Assembly: GCA_963741985.1 (NCBI GenBank)
Contig: CAVUKD010000004.1
Coordinates: 248,001-312,000 of the forward strand
DNA length: 64,000 nt
Source of the DNA: Cryomorpha sp963741985
Lineage (GTDB): Bacteria; Bacteroidota; Bacteroidia; Flavobacteriales_D; Cryomorphaceae
Reading direction: 5' to 3'
The translations under genes and the position numbers were made by a program. Below, one piece after another: positions 9,201 through 18,712 of the stretch. The first letter of the stretch is position 1. Every line of letters begins with the position of its first letter. The notes below the pieces were generated by a model, which searched no databases, was not told the origin of the DNA, and was given only the letters and a program-made list of their open reading frames with translations.

Positions 9201-11066
9201 TTATACTAGTTTTTTGAATTGTTCGATGAGTTCGACGTTTGAAAATGGCAGGCCTTGAATTTTGTTGTGTTGGAAAAATTCAAATTTGCTGTAGTTGATT
9301 TTCAAAATACTGGCAAATTGCCCGCTATTTAATTCGCAAACAATAATTTTTTTGAATCGGGATAAAACCTCTTCCGTATTCTTCGGCGTTGGATTTATGT
9401 AGTTAAAATGAGCGAGGCCAATATTTTTGTAGCCTTCGGAATTTATTTGTTTCACTGCGGAATGCAGCGCACCGTAAGTTCCTCCCCATCCTATCACCAA
9501 GAGATCTCCCGAATCGGCAAATTCAGTTTTTAAATCAGGGATATTATTTTGCACCAGCCTGATTTTTTCAGCCCTTATATGGGTCATTTTTTCGTGGTTT
9601 TCTGGCACGTGCGAAACATTTCCGGTCACGCTGTCTTTTTCCAAACCACCCACTCTGTGTTCGAGTCCGGGGGTGCCGGGAACAGCCCAATCCCGGGCTA
9701 GGGTTTTTTCGTCGCGGTTATACGGATACCAGTTCTCTTTGCTTTCTGTGATCTTGCGAATTTTAATTTCGGGCATATCGGCTACGCTGCGAATTCTCCA
9801 AGGAGCCGATCCGTTGGCGATATATCCATCGGTAAGAAGTATAACCGGGGTCATATGCTCTAGTGCGAGCCGGGCGGCTTCATAAGCAAAATTGAAACAG
9901 TTTCCGGGAGTACTCGCTGCAATCACAATTACAGGGCTTTCACCATTTCTGCCATACATAGCCTGAAGAAGATCCGACTGTTCGGTTTTGGTAGGCAAAC
10001 CTGTCGAAGGGCCGCCGCGCTGTACATTAATTATTACTAAGGGCAGTTCGATGATCATCGCCAAGCCAATTGCTTCGCCTTTCAATGCCAATCCGGGTCC
10101 TGAAGTTGTCGTAACAGCAAGATCGCCGGCAAAGGAAGCACCGATGGCCGATGTAATACCCGCTATTTCATCTTCTGCCTGAAAGGCTTTTACTCCGAAA
10201 TGTTTGTGTTTAACCAGCTCGTGCAAGATATCCGTGGCAGGAGTGATAGGATAAGATCCTAAAAACAATTCCAATCCCGATTTTTCTGCAGCGGCCAATA
10301 AACCCCAGGCAGTTGCCGCATTACCCATAATAATCCGGTAGGTTCCTTCGGGCAGTTTCGCCGGAGAAATCGTATACGAATTAGGGATAAGTTCTAAAGT
10401 TTCGGCGTAATAAAAACCTGCTTTTAAAACTTTTGTATTGGCTTCAATTAAATCGGGTTTGGATTTAAATTTTTTATTGAAAAAATCAATGGTGTGCTCC
10501 ATAGAACGGTTGTACATCCAATAGATCATACCTAAAGAAAACATGTTTTTGGTTCGGCTAAGGGTTTTATTATCCAATCCTTCGACGTCCTTTAATGCTT
10601 CTTTGGTCAAAGAACTCATTTCAACCTTAATAATCCGGTAGTTTTCAAGACTTCCGTCTTCCAGCGGATTGGTTGTATAAGCGGCTTTTTCTAAATTCTT
10701 TTTAGTAAATGAATCGGTATCTACTATTATGGTATGCCCGGGCTTTACCGAATATAGGTTGGTTTTTAATCCGGCAGGGTTCATGGCCACAAGCAAATCT
10801 ACATTGTCGCCGGGGGTACTTACCTCAATACTACCAATATGGACCTGAAATCCTGAAACGCCGTACAGACTTCCCTGTGGAGCCCTGATTTCTGAAGGAT
10901 AGTTTGGAAAGGTGGCAATATCATTCCCAAACATAGCAGACGTGTCTGTAAATTGAGTTCCTGTCAGCTGCATTCCGTCTCCAGAGTCTCCCACAAAACG
11001 GACAACCACCGCTTCCAGTACTTCCGGTTGAAGCACCAATTCATCTGTTTCTGTCTTTGTAATCAT
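9201..11066 (-). CDS. korA: 2-oxoacid:ferredoxin oxidoreductase, fused gamma-alpha subunit
   Basis: Partner of the beta subunit. The N-terminal third (about 20-190) is the gamma domain, with VRFVGDSGDGMQLTGTQFTD and the YPSEIRAPQGSLYGVSGFQV stretch. The rest is the alpha domain, with GSYPITPATDILHEL, FQAEDEIAGITSAIGASFAG, TTTSGPGLALKGEAIGLA and RGGPSTGLPTKTEQSDL, the pyrimidine- and CoA-binding regions of the family. The frame is open 13 codons further 5', but the ATG at 11066 gives the usual N-terminus (621 residues). It is the first gene of the putative korAB-nuo transcript and diverges from the ferredoxin gene. Confidence 0.92.
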   Translation of the reverse strand: MITKTETDELVLQPEVLEAVVVRFVGDSGDGMQLTGTQFTDTSAMFGNDIATFPNYPSEIRAPQGSLYGVSGFQVHIGSIEVSTPGDNVDLLVAMNPAGLKTNLYSVKPGHTIIVDTDSFTKKNLEKAAYTTNPLEDGSLENYRIIKVEMSSLTKEALKDVEGLDNKTLSRTKNMFSLGMIYWMYNRSMEHTIDFFNKKFKSKPDLIEANTKVLKAGFYYAETLELIPNSYTISPAKLPEGTYRIIMGNAATAWGLLAAAEKSGLELFLGSYPITPATDILHELVKHKHFGVKAFQAEDEIAGITSAIGASFAGDLAVTTTSGPGLALKGEAIGLAMIIELPLVIINVQRGGPSTGLPTKTEQSDLLQAMYGRNGESPVIVIAASTPGNCFNFAYEAARLALEHMTPVILLTDGYIANGSAPWRIRSVADMPEIKIRKITESKENWYPYNRDEKTLARDWAVPGTPGLEHRVGGLEKDSVTGNVSHVPENHEKMTHIRAEKIRLVQNNIPDLKTEFADSGDLLVIGWGGTYGALHSAVKQINSEGYKNIGLAHFNYINPTPKNTEEVLSRFKKIIVCELNSGQFASILKINYSKFEFFQHNKIQGLPFSNVELIEQFKKLV

Positions 11067-11120
11067 AATTTGAGTCTTTATAATAGACCTCAAATGTAAA
11101 TTCACTTTTCCTTAGAAAAT

Positions 11121-11134
11121 ATGACGATGGTCAT
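11121..11134. promoter_or_regulatory. FNR/CRP-like palindrome between korA and fdx
   Basis: The 14 bases ATGACGATGGTCAT form a perfect 5+4+5 inverted repeat of the shape xTGAC-N4-GTCAx, which resembles binding sites of the Crp/Fnr family. It lies about 55 bases before the divergent korA start and about 60 bases before the ferredoxin start, so one regulator could act on both directions. The assignment to a regulator is inference. Confidence 0.45.
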
Positions 11135-11196
11135 TTATTAAGAGGATCGATAGCAATAAATTTACCCCATTCTAATTTTCTTTAATACTAGAAATT

Positions 11197-11547
11197 ATGG
11201 CTATTAAAATAACGGACGAATGCATTAACTGCGATGCCTGCATCGCTGAATGTCCAAATAATGCAATTTATGAACCGGATGAGCAATGGGCTTTTTCTGA
11301 TGAAACAGCTTTAAGCGGAATGATAACTACGCCGGGTGGAAAAGAAGTTGATGCCAATGAAAAGCGCGACCCCATCTCAGACGAGTTTTACTTTATAGTT
11401 TCTGACAAGTGTACCGAATGTAAAGGGTTCTTTGATGAACCTCAATGCGCAAAAGTATGCCCGGTAGATTGTTGTATTCTGGATGAGGATCACGAGGAAT
11501 CCGAGGCGGAACTTTTAGAAAAGAAAGCCTGGCTGCACGCCGAATAA
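11197..11547 (+). CDS. Dicluster [4Fe-4S] ferredoxin (YfhL/Alvin type)
   Basis: Small electron carrier of 116 residues. The first cluster motif is CINCDACIAECP at residues 9-20. The second is split by an insertion, CTEC...QCAKVCP near 72-90, and a long acidic C-terminal tail follows; both features are typical of the Allochromatium-like 2[4Fe-4S] ferredoxins. Such proteins have two clusters of very different, low potential. Its location between korAB-nuo (divergent) and nifJ (175 bases downstream, same strand) makes it the obvious carrier for electrons from both oxidoreductases. Which enzyme it serves is inferred from position. Confidence 0.93.
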   Translation: MAIKITDECINCDACIAECPNNAIYEPDEQWAFSDETALSGMITTPGGKEVDANEKRDPISDEFYFIVSDKCTECKGFFDEPQCAKVCPVDCCILDEDHEESEAELLEKKAWLHAE

Positions 11548-11721
11548 GCAAGGAAAGGGAAATGTTTTCTGAATGCGTATTATTTAATATTTCGGAAAAC
11601 CTGACTTAGCATTTCACTAAGTAACAGGATTGTACCAATTTCTATTTGTGAAATGCATCAATGTAATAAATGGAATGTACTTTTTTTTGAAAATCAGGGA
11701 TAGTTAAATAAAATATTCAAA

Positions 11722-14700
11722 ATGAAAAAAAAATTTCCAAAGCTCATTTGCGATGCGAATGAAGCAGTTGCACGTATTGCACACAAGACCAATGAAGTTT
11801 GTGCTATTTATCCTATTACGCCGGCTTCTCCAATGGGGGAACACGTAGATGTTTACAGCTCAAATTCTCAAAAAAATATTTGGGGTAATATTCCCAGAAT
11901 TGTAGAAATGCAAAGTGAAGGCGGAGCGGCAGGAGCAGTTCATGGGTCTCTTCAGGCAGGAGCTTTAACCACCACCTTTACGGCCTCACAGGGATTGTTG
12001 TTGATGATTCCTAATATGTATAAAATAGCCGGTGAATTATTGCCTTCGGTAATACATGTTGCAGCCAGAACCGTCGCGACCCATGCCCTTTCTATTTTTG
12101 GGGATCATTCAGATGTGATGGCGACCAGGCAAACCGGATTTGCTATGATGTTTGGAGGTTCTGTGCAGGAAGCGCAGGACTTTGCATTGATTTCTCAGGT
12201 AGCGACCTTGCGGTCCAGAATACCGTTTTTGAATATTTTCGACGGCTTCAGAACTTCACATGAAATCGCCAAAATTGACGCTATTCCCGATGATATAATA
12301 AAAGCTATGATGCCGGAAGAAAACATCATGAGCCACAAAAAAAGATCACTCGATCCGGATCATCCTGTTATAAGAGGAACCGCTCAAAACCCCGATGTGT
12401 TTTTTCAATCCCGGGAAGCAGCAAACTTATATTATGAAAAAGTTCCGGGAATAGTTCAGGATGTCATGGATGAATTCTATGAACACACCGGACGTAAATA
12501 CGATTTGTTCAATTATTTGGGAGATCCTAAAGCCGAACGCGTTATACTAATTATGGGTTCCGCCGAAGGGCCGGTTAGGGAAACAGTTGAAACCCTGATT
12601 AATACCGGCGAAAAAATAGGCGTGCTGATCGTTCGCTTATACCGACCATTTTCTATCTCACATTTTATAAAACAATTGCCTGAAACGGTTAAAAAAATAG
12701 CGGTTTTAGACAGAACGAAAGAACCTGGAAGTACAGGGGAGCCTTTATATCTGGATGTCGTAACCGCTTTTGCGGAAAGCGACCGGGAAATGCCGGCTAT
12801 TATCGGTGGACGTTATGGATTGTCGTCGAAAGAGTTTACTCCTGCCATGGTAAAAGGTATTTACGATGAGCTTTTAAAAGATAAGCCTAAAAATCATTTC
12901 ACTATCGGAATAAACGACGATGTGAGTTTCACAAGTCTATCCTACAATCCTGAATTTGAAGCTAAAAGAACGACAATCAACTGTATTTTTTATGGCCTCG
13001 GATCTGATGGAACCGTTGGAGCAAATAAAAATTCCATTAAAATTATTGGCGAAACTACCGACAATTATGTGCAGGGATACTTTGTATACGATTCTAAAAA
13101 AGCAGGATCGCAAACCGTATCGCATCTTCGTTTTGGACCGGAACCCATATTTTCTACCTATTTAATAAATATGGCCGATTTTATTGCTTGCCATCAGTTT
13201 AATTTTGTCGATAAATATGACATTCTCAAGAACATTAAAAAACAAGGAACCTTCCTTCTGAATTCACCTTTTTCCAATGAAGAAGTCTGGGATGAATTGC
13301 CCAGGAAACTGCAGGAAAAAATAGTGGAAAACGAATTGGAATTTTATGTTATTGACGCCACAAAGGTTGCGCAGGAAGCAAATCTGGGCAAAAGGACCAA
13401 TACGATTCTACAAACCTGTTTCTTTGCCATTTCGGGCATACTTCCAAAAGATGAAGCGATTCAGAAAATTAAAGACGCCATTGTAAAATCATATTCCAAA
13501 AAAGGAGATAAGATTGTAAAAATGAACTTCGATGCGGTGGATAAATCTTTGGAAAATCTTCAAAAAGTAAATTATCCGTTAAAGGCGACAAACAACAGGG
13601 AATTAAAACCGATGATGACCGGTGCCGACGACCCGTTTGTAAAAGAGATCTTAGGAAAAATTTTAGCCGGGATGGGCGATGAACTTCCGGTAAGTGCTTT
13701 CCCCATCGACGGGACTTTTCCAACAGGAACAACCCAATTTGAAAAACGCGGCATAGCCGATTTTATTCCGGTTTGGGACGACGCCGACCTTTGCACCCAA
13801 TGTAATAAATGTGTCGTTATTTGCCCGCATGCCGCTATTCGCGCAAAGGTTCTTATGAATGAAGAACTCGCCGGGGCACCCTCCTCTTTAAAAACAGTTT
13901 CGGCAAAAGGACGCCCTTTTTCAAGCGAGACGCAGTCGTATATTTTACAAGTCTCACCCGAGGATTGCACCGGCTGTGAACTCTGTGTAGCTGTATGCCC
14001 CGCCGAGAGCAAAGAGATCGAAAATTTTAAATCCATCAATATGAGAAAAAAACTCGATGTTGATGTGGAAGAAAATGTCAACTGGGACTATTTTGTTCGT
14101 TTGCCCTATTACGACAGAGCCGATTTGCAAGTATCCAACGTCAAAGGATCGCAGTTTTTAGAGCCTTTATTTGAATTTTCAGGAGCTTGTCCCGGTTGTG
14201 GAGAGACGCCTTATATCAAACTGCTCACCCAATTGTTTGGCGACAGCATTTTAATTTCCAACGCTACAGGCTGTTCTTCAATATACGGAGGCAATCTGCC
14301 GACAACGCCTTACAAAACGAATCAATTTGGTAGAGGGCCTGCCTGGGCCAACTCACTGTTTGAAGACAATGCCGAGTTTGGTTTAGGGATGAAATTGGCT
14401 CTGACCAAAAAACAGGAAATAGCAGAAGACCTTTTAAAATCCATTGAATTACTCGTTGGAAGTGAATTGGTAGAAGCTTTATTAAATAATCCTGAAGAAA
14501 CCCAGGCTCAAAAAGAGGAGAAATTTGCTCAGATTAAAACACTTAAAGAGACCCTCGCCATTATTGATAACGATGCTGAAGCTATCAAGTTAAATCAATT
14601 GACCGAATACCTTCGCAAGAAAGCTGTCTGGATCGTTGGTGGTGACGGATGGGCTTATGATATCGGTTATGGTGGTGTCGATCACGTTTTATCCACCGGC

Positions 14701-15255
14701 GAAAACATCAATATTATGGTGCTGGATACAGAAGTTTATTCAAATACTGGTGGGCAAATGTCCAAATCCACCCCTATGGGCGCAAGTGCGAAATTTGCTG
14801 TTTCAGGTAAAAGGACCAGTAAAAAAAGTCTAGCGCTTCAGGCAATTTCTTATGAGAATGTATATGTGGCTCAAGTGGCCATAGGAGCAAAAAACTTGCA
14901 AACCCTAAAAGCCCTCGAAGAAGCTGCGGCATATCCGGGACCTTCATTAATCATTGCGTATTCACATTGTGGGGAGCATGGGTATGAATTGAAACATGCT
15001 GTTTCTCAACAAGAGAAAGCGGTTGAAACGGGATACTGGCCACTCTTTAGATTTGATCCATCCAAACCAAAAGGGCAAAAGTTCAAATTGGATTCCAAAC
15101 CACCAACCGCTCCTCTGCATGAGTTCATGTACAACGAAGGGCGTTTTAACCAAGCGGTGAAAAACAACCCTGAATTAGGAGCAGAATTGCTTAAAAGAGC
15201 TCAGGAAGAAGTGGATACCAGATGGGAAAGACTTGATCTTTACAAGAATATGTAA
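11722..15255 (+). CDS. nifJ: Pyruvate:ferredoxin (flavodoxin) oxidoreductase, single-chain
   Basis: Homodimeric-type PFOR of 1177 residues with all domains in one chain. It converts pyruvate and CoA to acetyl-CoA, CO2 and reduced ferredoxin. The N-terminus (YPITPASPMGEHVD, about 34-47) is the pyrimidine-binding domain. Two ferredoxin-like motifs follow near residues 692-703 (CTQCNKCVVICP) and 752-763 (CTGCELCVAVCP). The C-terminal TPP domain begins with ACPGCGETPYIKLL, and GGDGWAYDIGYGGVDH binds TPP. Later cysteines near ATGCSSIYGG and SHCGEHGYE complete the proximal cluster. It is intact and of normal length. It pairs functionally with the ferredoxin upstream. Confidence 0.96.
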   Translation: MKKKFPKLICDANEAVARIAHKTNEVCAIYPITPASPMGEHVDVYSSNSQKNIWGNIPRIVEMQSEGGAAGAVHGSLQAGALTTTFTASQGLLLMIPNMYKIAGELLPSVIHVAARTVATHALSIFGDHSDVMATRQTGFAMMFGGSVQEAQDFALISQVATLRSRIPFLNIFDGFRTSHEIAKIDAIPDDIIKAMMPEENIMSHKKRSLDPDHPVIRGTAQNPDVFFQSREAANLYYEKVPGIVQDVMDEFYEHTGRKYDLFNYLGDPKAERVILIMGSAEGPVRETVETLINTGEKIGVLIVRLYRPFSISHFIKQLPETVKKIAVLDRTKEPGSTGEPLYLDVVTAFAESDREMPAIIGGRYGLSSKEFTPAMVKGIYDELLKDKPKNHFTIGINDDVSFTSLSYNPEFEAKRTTINCIFYGLGSDGTVGANKNSIKIIGETTDNYVQGYFVYDSKKAGSQTVSHLRFGPEPIFSTYLINMADFIACHQFNFVDKYDILKNIKKQGTFLLNSPFSNEEVWDELPRKLQEKIVENELEFYVIDATKVAQEANLGKRTNTILQTCFFAISGILPKDEAIQKIKDAIVKSYSKKGDKIVKMNFDAVDKSLENLQKVNYPLKATNNRELKPMMTGADDPFVKEILGKILAGMGDELPVSAFPIDGTFPTGTTQFEKRGIADFIPVWDDADLCTQCNKCVVICPHAAIRAKVLMNEELAGAPSSLKTVSAKGRPFSSETQSYILQVSPEDCTGCELCVAVCPAESKEIENFKSINMRKKLDVDVEENVNWDYFVRLPYYDRADLQVSNVKGSQFLEPLFEFSGACPGCGETPYIKLLTQLFGDSILISNATGCSSIYGGNLPTTPYKTNQFGRGPAWANSLFEDNAEFGLGMKLALTKKQEIAEDLLKSIELLVGSELVEALLNNPEETQAQKEEKFAQIKTLKETLAIIDNDAEAIKLNQLTEYLRKKAVWIVGGDGWAYDIGYGGVDHVLSTGENINIMVLDTEVYSNTGGQMSKSTPMGASAKFAVSGKRTSKKSLALQAISYENVYVAQVAIGAKNLQTLKALEEAAAYPGPSLIIAYSHCGEHGYELKHAVSQQEKAVETGYWPLFRFDPSKPKGQKFKLDSKPPTAPLHEFMYNEGRFNQAVKNNPELGAELLKRAQEEVDTRWERLDLYKNM

Positions 15256-15265
15256 ATGAATAAGA

Positions 15266-15314
15266 AATGCGCATAGTGGAAACTCCGTGCAAAAGAAAGG
15301 AAGCTATGCGCATT
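15266..15314 (+). repeat. 11-bp perfect inverted repeat after nifJ
   Basis: The arms AATGCGCATAG (15266-15276) and CTATGCGCATT (15304-15314) are exact reverse complements, 27 bases apart and 11 bases after the nifJ stop. No T-run follows, so it is not a standard intrinsic terminator. It may stabilise the nifJ mRNA 3' end or be a protein-binding site. Confidence 0.5.
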
Positions 15315-15454
15315 ACATAATACCAAATGAAAAACAACAAAAATCCATATATGAAAATATTTTCCCGTCCCGCAGTATTCCTATAAATGGTGTGGGTTAA
15401 AAGAATTTTATTGATGGGAATAATACCACAGCAATATTAATTAATACCCAAAAG

Positions 15455-15829
15455 ATGAACGCGAAAGAGAATAAATTTTTTGATAATGCAATTGAAAAAT
15501 TGTATGAAGCCAACCAAGAATTATATAGACCCCAAGAAGACGTTGTATCTATTCTGGTCTGTAAAAATTCGCAGTACGCTATTGAGAACTTTCTTAAAGG
15601 ATTCCTGCTGCAGCACGGATTTGAAACGGAAAATGACAATACAATCCAAGTCCTTTTTGAAGAATGCAAAAAAATCAATAAGAAATTCGAGAAAATCAAT
15701 CTCACAGAATTCAATTGTAAGTCCCATTCATTGGATGACAGCAGTTGCAATGAAATTTCAAAAGTCAGCAGTTGTCTTACTATTGCTGAAAGCCTTGATA
15801 AATTTCTCAGAAACGAGAAATTTATATAA
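15455..15829 (+). CDS. HEPN-domain-like protein
   Basis: A 124-residue soluble, mostly helical protein. The segment CKNSQYAIENFLKGFLLQHG (about 35-54) has the AxENxLKaxLxxxG pattern typical of HEPN (nucleotide-binding, RNase-like) domains. The RxxxxH catalytic motif of active HEPN ribonucleases is not visible, so it is probably a non-catalytic HEPN protein. Its partner is unclear: no nucleotidyltransferase gene (the usual toxin-antitoxin partner) is adjacent. It stands alone, about 200 bases after nifJ. Confidence 0.6.
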   Translation: MNAKENKFFDNAIEKLYEANQELYRPQEDVVSILVCKNSQYAIENFLKGFLLQHGFETENDNTIQVLFEECKKINKKFEKINLTEFNCKSHSLDDSSCNEISKVSSCLTIAESLDKFLRNEKFI

Positions 15830-16329
15830 GTAGTATTGAAATCTATTCTTCATATTCTGCTGATATACTGAATTGTAATTTGAATAACATTCAATTTCTC
15901 TTGATATGTCTGCACCTCAAAAATGCCATTTCAAATGGATGGCAGGAGAATATTTTGAACTTTACCTGTCCTGCTTTTAAAAACAGGAATACGTCTTACC
16001 CCTTATCAATTTTAGAATGGATCATGAACGTCCCTGTGCTTTTCCATCTACTACTTTTTAAATAAAAAACCGGGATTTCTATAACTATTTTCAATCGTAC
16101 ATCCCTTTTTCAGTAAAAAGCTGTCTTCTTTTTTTATTAATTCCTTATAGATACGTTTCTTTCTTCCGGGAAAAAGGTCAATGCTATCTTTTTTAAAAGC
16201 CCGGACAATCCGTAAATCGAATCTAAAATTTAGCCTCCGAAAAAAATATATTCAGGACATTCGATAAAAGATTGTACAACCTTTTTCGGGGAGTCACGTC
16301 AGTTTTGATACCAATCAAACCCTTACTCG
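15830..16329. other. Intergenic stretch, about 500 bases, nothing assigned
   Basis: AT-rich DNA between the HEPN gene and the T9SS protein. A 61-codon open frame at 15880-16065 has no recognisable features and is not called. No RNA gene or strong hairpin was seen. Confidence 0.5.
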
Positions 16330-18540
16330 ATGAAAAATTTTCTACTCTCCTTCCTGAGCTCTATTCTTGCCATTTCCATTTACGCTCAGTGCGATGCTCC
16401 TATTGTTGAAAGCTGGTCTGCTCCTTCTGTTGATAGTATTACTATAAATTTCACCCCGCCTTCGGGGGCGCAGTCATATATACTTGAAGTTTCCGGTGAA
16501 TACGGATTGAATAGTCTTGGAATAAATCCTCCTTTGGTTCTTAACGGATCGATTACTCCGGGACTTAATACTGTAAATTTTGATGCTTCTGATGTGCTTT
16601 TTTACGGATTTAATGACAATTATTATTATTATTCAGCACGTCTATCGGTTATTTGCGCCGATGGCAACACTTCGGCAATCAACCAATTCTATGTAAGTCC
16701 ATTTTCATTATTGAACAATCCGGGATTCAATATCGACGCTTTATTTTTCTCACCTCTTACCTTTATACCTGATTCGGAAATTTTGCCTTTTGATACCATT
16801 ACTGCAGTGCCTATTGATACATATATCACAGTAGAGGCGGATGATGCTCCCCAAGAAATTGAAAGTATATCTGTATTTATTGATTTGGGACATACCTATA
16901 ATAGCGATCTTTCGATCGAGTTGATAAGTCCACAAGGAACTACAATTCCTTTATTGGCTTTTCCAAATTGGTTAGGTGGGACAAAGGGTTTTAGTGTCGT
17001 TTTCAGCGATGGTTACACCTCAATATTAGAATACCTTCCAGACTTACCACTAGGTTCAGGCCCCAAAGGTATATTTTCACCGGTAGAACCGCTATCAGAT
17101 CTCGAAGGTGAAAATCCTGCAGGCGTATGGATTGTTCGCATTGCGGATAATGCTGAAGCGGACGACGGAATGCTTTTTGGCGTGGGTCTCATTATTAACG
17201 CAAGTCCGTGCATTTCTTCCCTTTCGGGAAAAGCCTACTACGATCTCAATGCCAATAACATTCAGGAACCTGAAGAACCGGGATACAACTATGCAGTGAT
17301 TCACAATCCGCTCGACAACCAAGATATATTATCCAATAGCATCGGGTACTACAACGACTGTAGTACCACAGGAAGTGGAACGCTTTCGCTCAGCAATACA
17401 CCGAATTATTATACGGTAGGTGCTATTCCTTTTACAATTTCGAATGGAGAATCTCTTACCGACCTGGACTTTTCAATACAGCCTATCCCCGGCAACAATG
17501 ATTTAAAAGTGGATCTTTTCGCGGAAGCCCCCGACCGGCCGGGATTCAATAATAACTACATTATTCACTATCAAAATGTAGGTACAGAATGTGTAGACAA
17601 TGTGGACATACACGTGGATGTGGATAGCTTGTTCTTACTTAGTTCTTCTCCCAATGGCGATGTGATCTTCCTTGGCAATAGTGCCGATTTAAACCTATCT
17701 CAACTCTGCCCCTTAGAGAGTGGTTCTTTTACGCTCAGCATTATCTTAAACGACACCGTATCCCTTGGAACCGAACTCATTTCGACTGCAACCATTTCAC
17801 CTATATCGAATGATCAAAACAGTGCCGATAATGCTTCGGAATATCACTCTACCGTAGTCGCATCTTTCGATCCGAATGATAAAACGGTTAGTGCTTCCAC
17901 CATCAATCCTTCCTTTGTTCAGGCTGGTTTGCCTCTGAAATATATGGTGCGGTTTCAAAATACTGGAAATTACCTCGCCGAGCGGGTATTAGTAGTCGAC
18001 ACCCTTGATGCCAATCTCGACCCAAATTCATTCGTGCTCACTTCCACCTCACATGATGTGAATATCACCAGAAACGGAAATATCTTCTATTTCGAATATG
18101 CCAATATATTTCTGCCTGACAGCAACACCAGCGAAGCCGACAGCCATGGATATATCCGATACGAAGTAAAACCACTGGCGGGCATAGCTGATGGAGAGAC
18201 CATTGAAAATACCGCCAATATCTTTTTCGATTTCAATCCGCCGATTGTCACCAATACCGTAACTACCTTGATGGACTTTTCATCGGGTGTGAATGAGAAC
18301 AGTTTTGAGGCAAGAATTTTCCCAAATCCGGCGCACGATCAAATTAATCTGGAATGGCTTCCCGGTGTTCGCATCCAGAAAATAAATCTTTTCGATCTTA
18401 CCGGAAAGAAAATCAAAACATATCCAGCTGCGGGAACTAATCGTGCAGAAATTAATGTCGAAAAACTACCGGCAGGCGCATACCTCTTTCAGTTTATTGG
18501 ACGGGATGTGATAAAACCGGTGGTTTGGATAAAGAATTAG
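16330..18540 (+). CDS. T9SS-exported protein: P-domain, DUF7619-like and type A sorting domain
   Basis: Secreted surface protein of 736 residues. A signal peptide (about 1-19, ending IYAQ) is followed by a fibronectin-like region. A proprotein-convertase P-domain lies at about 150-295, marked by SVFIDLGHTYNSDLSIELIS and NPAGVWIVRIADNAEADDG. An SdrD B-like linker follows. Next comes the Bacteroidota conserved repeat domain starting SFDPNDKTV (about 515-650). A T9SS type A C-terminal sorting domain (PNPAHDQINLEW to the C-terminus, about 660-736) completes it. No protease domain accompanies the P-domain, so a catalytic role is not supported; adhesion or matrix binding is plausible. Confidence 0.85.
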   Translation: MKNFLLSFLSSILAISIYAQCDAPIVESWSAPSVDSITINFTPPSGAQSYILEVSGEYGLNSLGINPPLVLNGSITPGLNTVNFDASDVLFYGFNDNYYYYSARLSVICADGNTSAINQFYVSPFSLLNNPGFNIDALFFSPLTFIPDSEILPFDTITAVPIDTYITVEADDAPQEIESISVFIDLGHTYNSDLSIELISPQGTTIPLLAFPNWLGGTKGFSVVFSDGYTSILEYLPDLPLGSGPKGIFSPVEPLSDLEGENPAGVWIVRIADNAEADDGMLFGVGLIINASPCISSLSGKAYYDLNANNIQEPEEPGYNYAVIHNPLDNQDILSNSIGYYNDCSTTGSGTLSLSNTPNYYTVGAIPFTISNGESLTDLDFSIQPIPGNNDLKVDLFAEAPDRPGFNNNYIIHYQNVGTECVDNVDIHVDVDSLFLLSSSPNGDVIFLGNSADLNLSQLCPLESGSFTLSIILNDTVSLGTELISTATISPISNDQNSADNASEYHSTVVASFDPNDKTVSASTINPSFVQAGLPLKYMVRFQNTGNYLAERVLVVDTLDANLDPNSFVLTSTSHDVNITRNGNIFYFEYANIFLPDSNTSEADSHGYIRYEVKPLAGIADGETIENTANIFFDFNPPIVTNTVTTLMDFSSGVNENSFEARIFPNPAHDQINLEWLPGVRIQKINLFDLTGKKIKTYPAAGTNRAEINVEKLPAGAYLFQFIGRDVIKPVVWIKN

Positions 18541-18712
18541 GATTGCCAATCTTTCAGAAAAGCCAAAATTTAAACGGGGATTGTCGCTTATTGAATAACA
18601 AAACCGTATGTTCGCCGTTCTCGTCAATGAGACATCATCCCAATTGCTTAGAAATTTCTTAGGTTTTAAAAATGCCTGTTTTTTTTCCGAGTCGTTCTAA
18701 AACCTATCTTTA

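Noticed and set aside
13572..14081. Minus-strand open frame (169 codons) inside nifJ
   Set aside because: It is a shadow of the conserved ferredoxin-domain region of NifJ, with Ser-rich low-complexity content.
15880..16065. 61-codon open frame after the HEPN gene
   Set aside because: No start context, no family pattern, and length expected by chance in AT-rich DNA.
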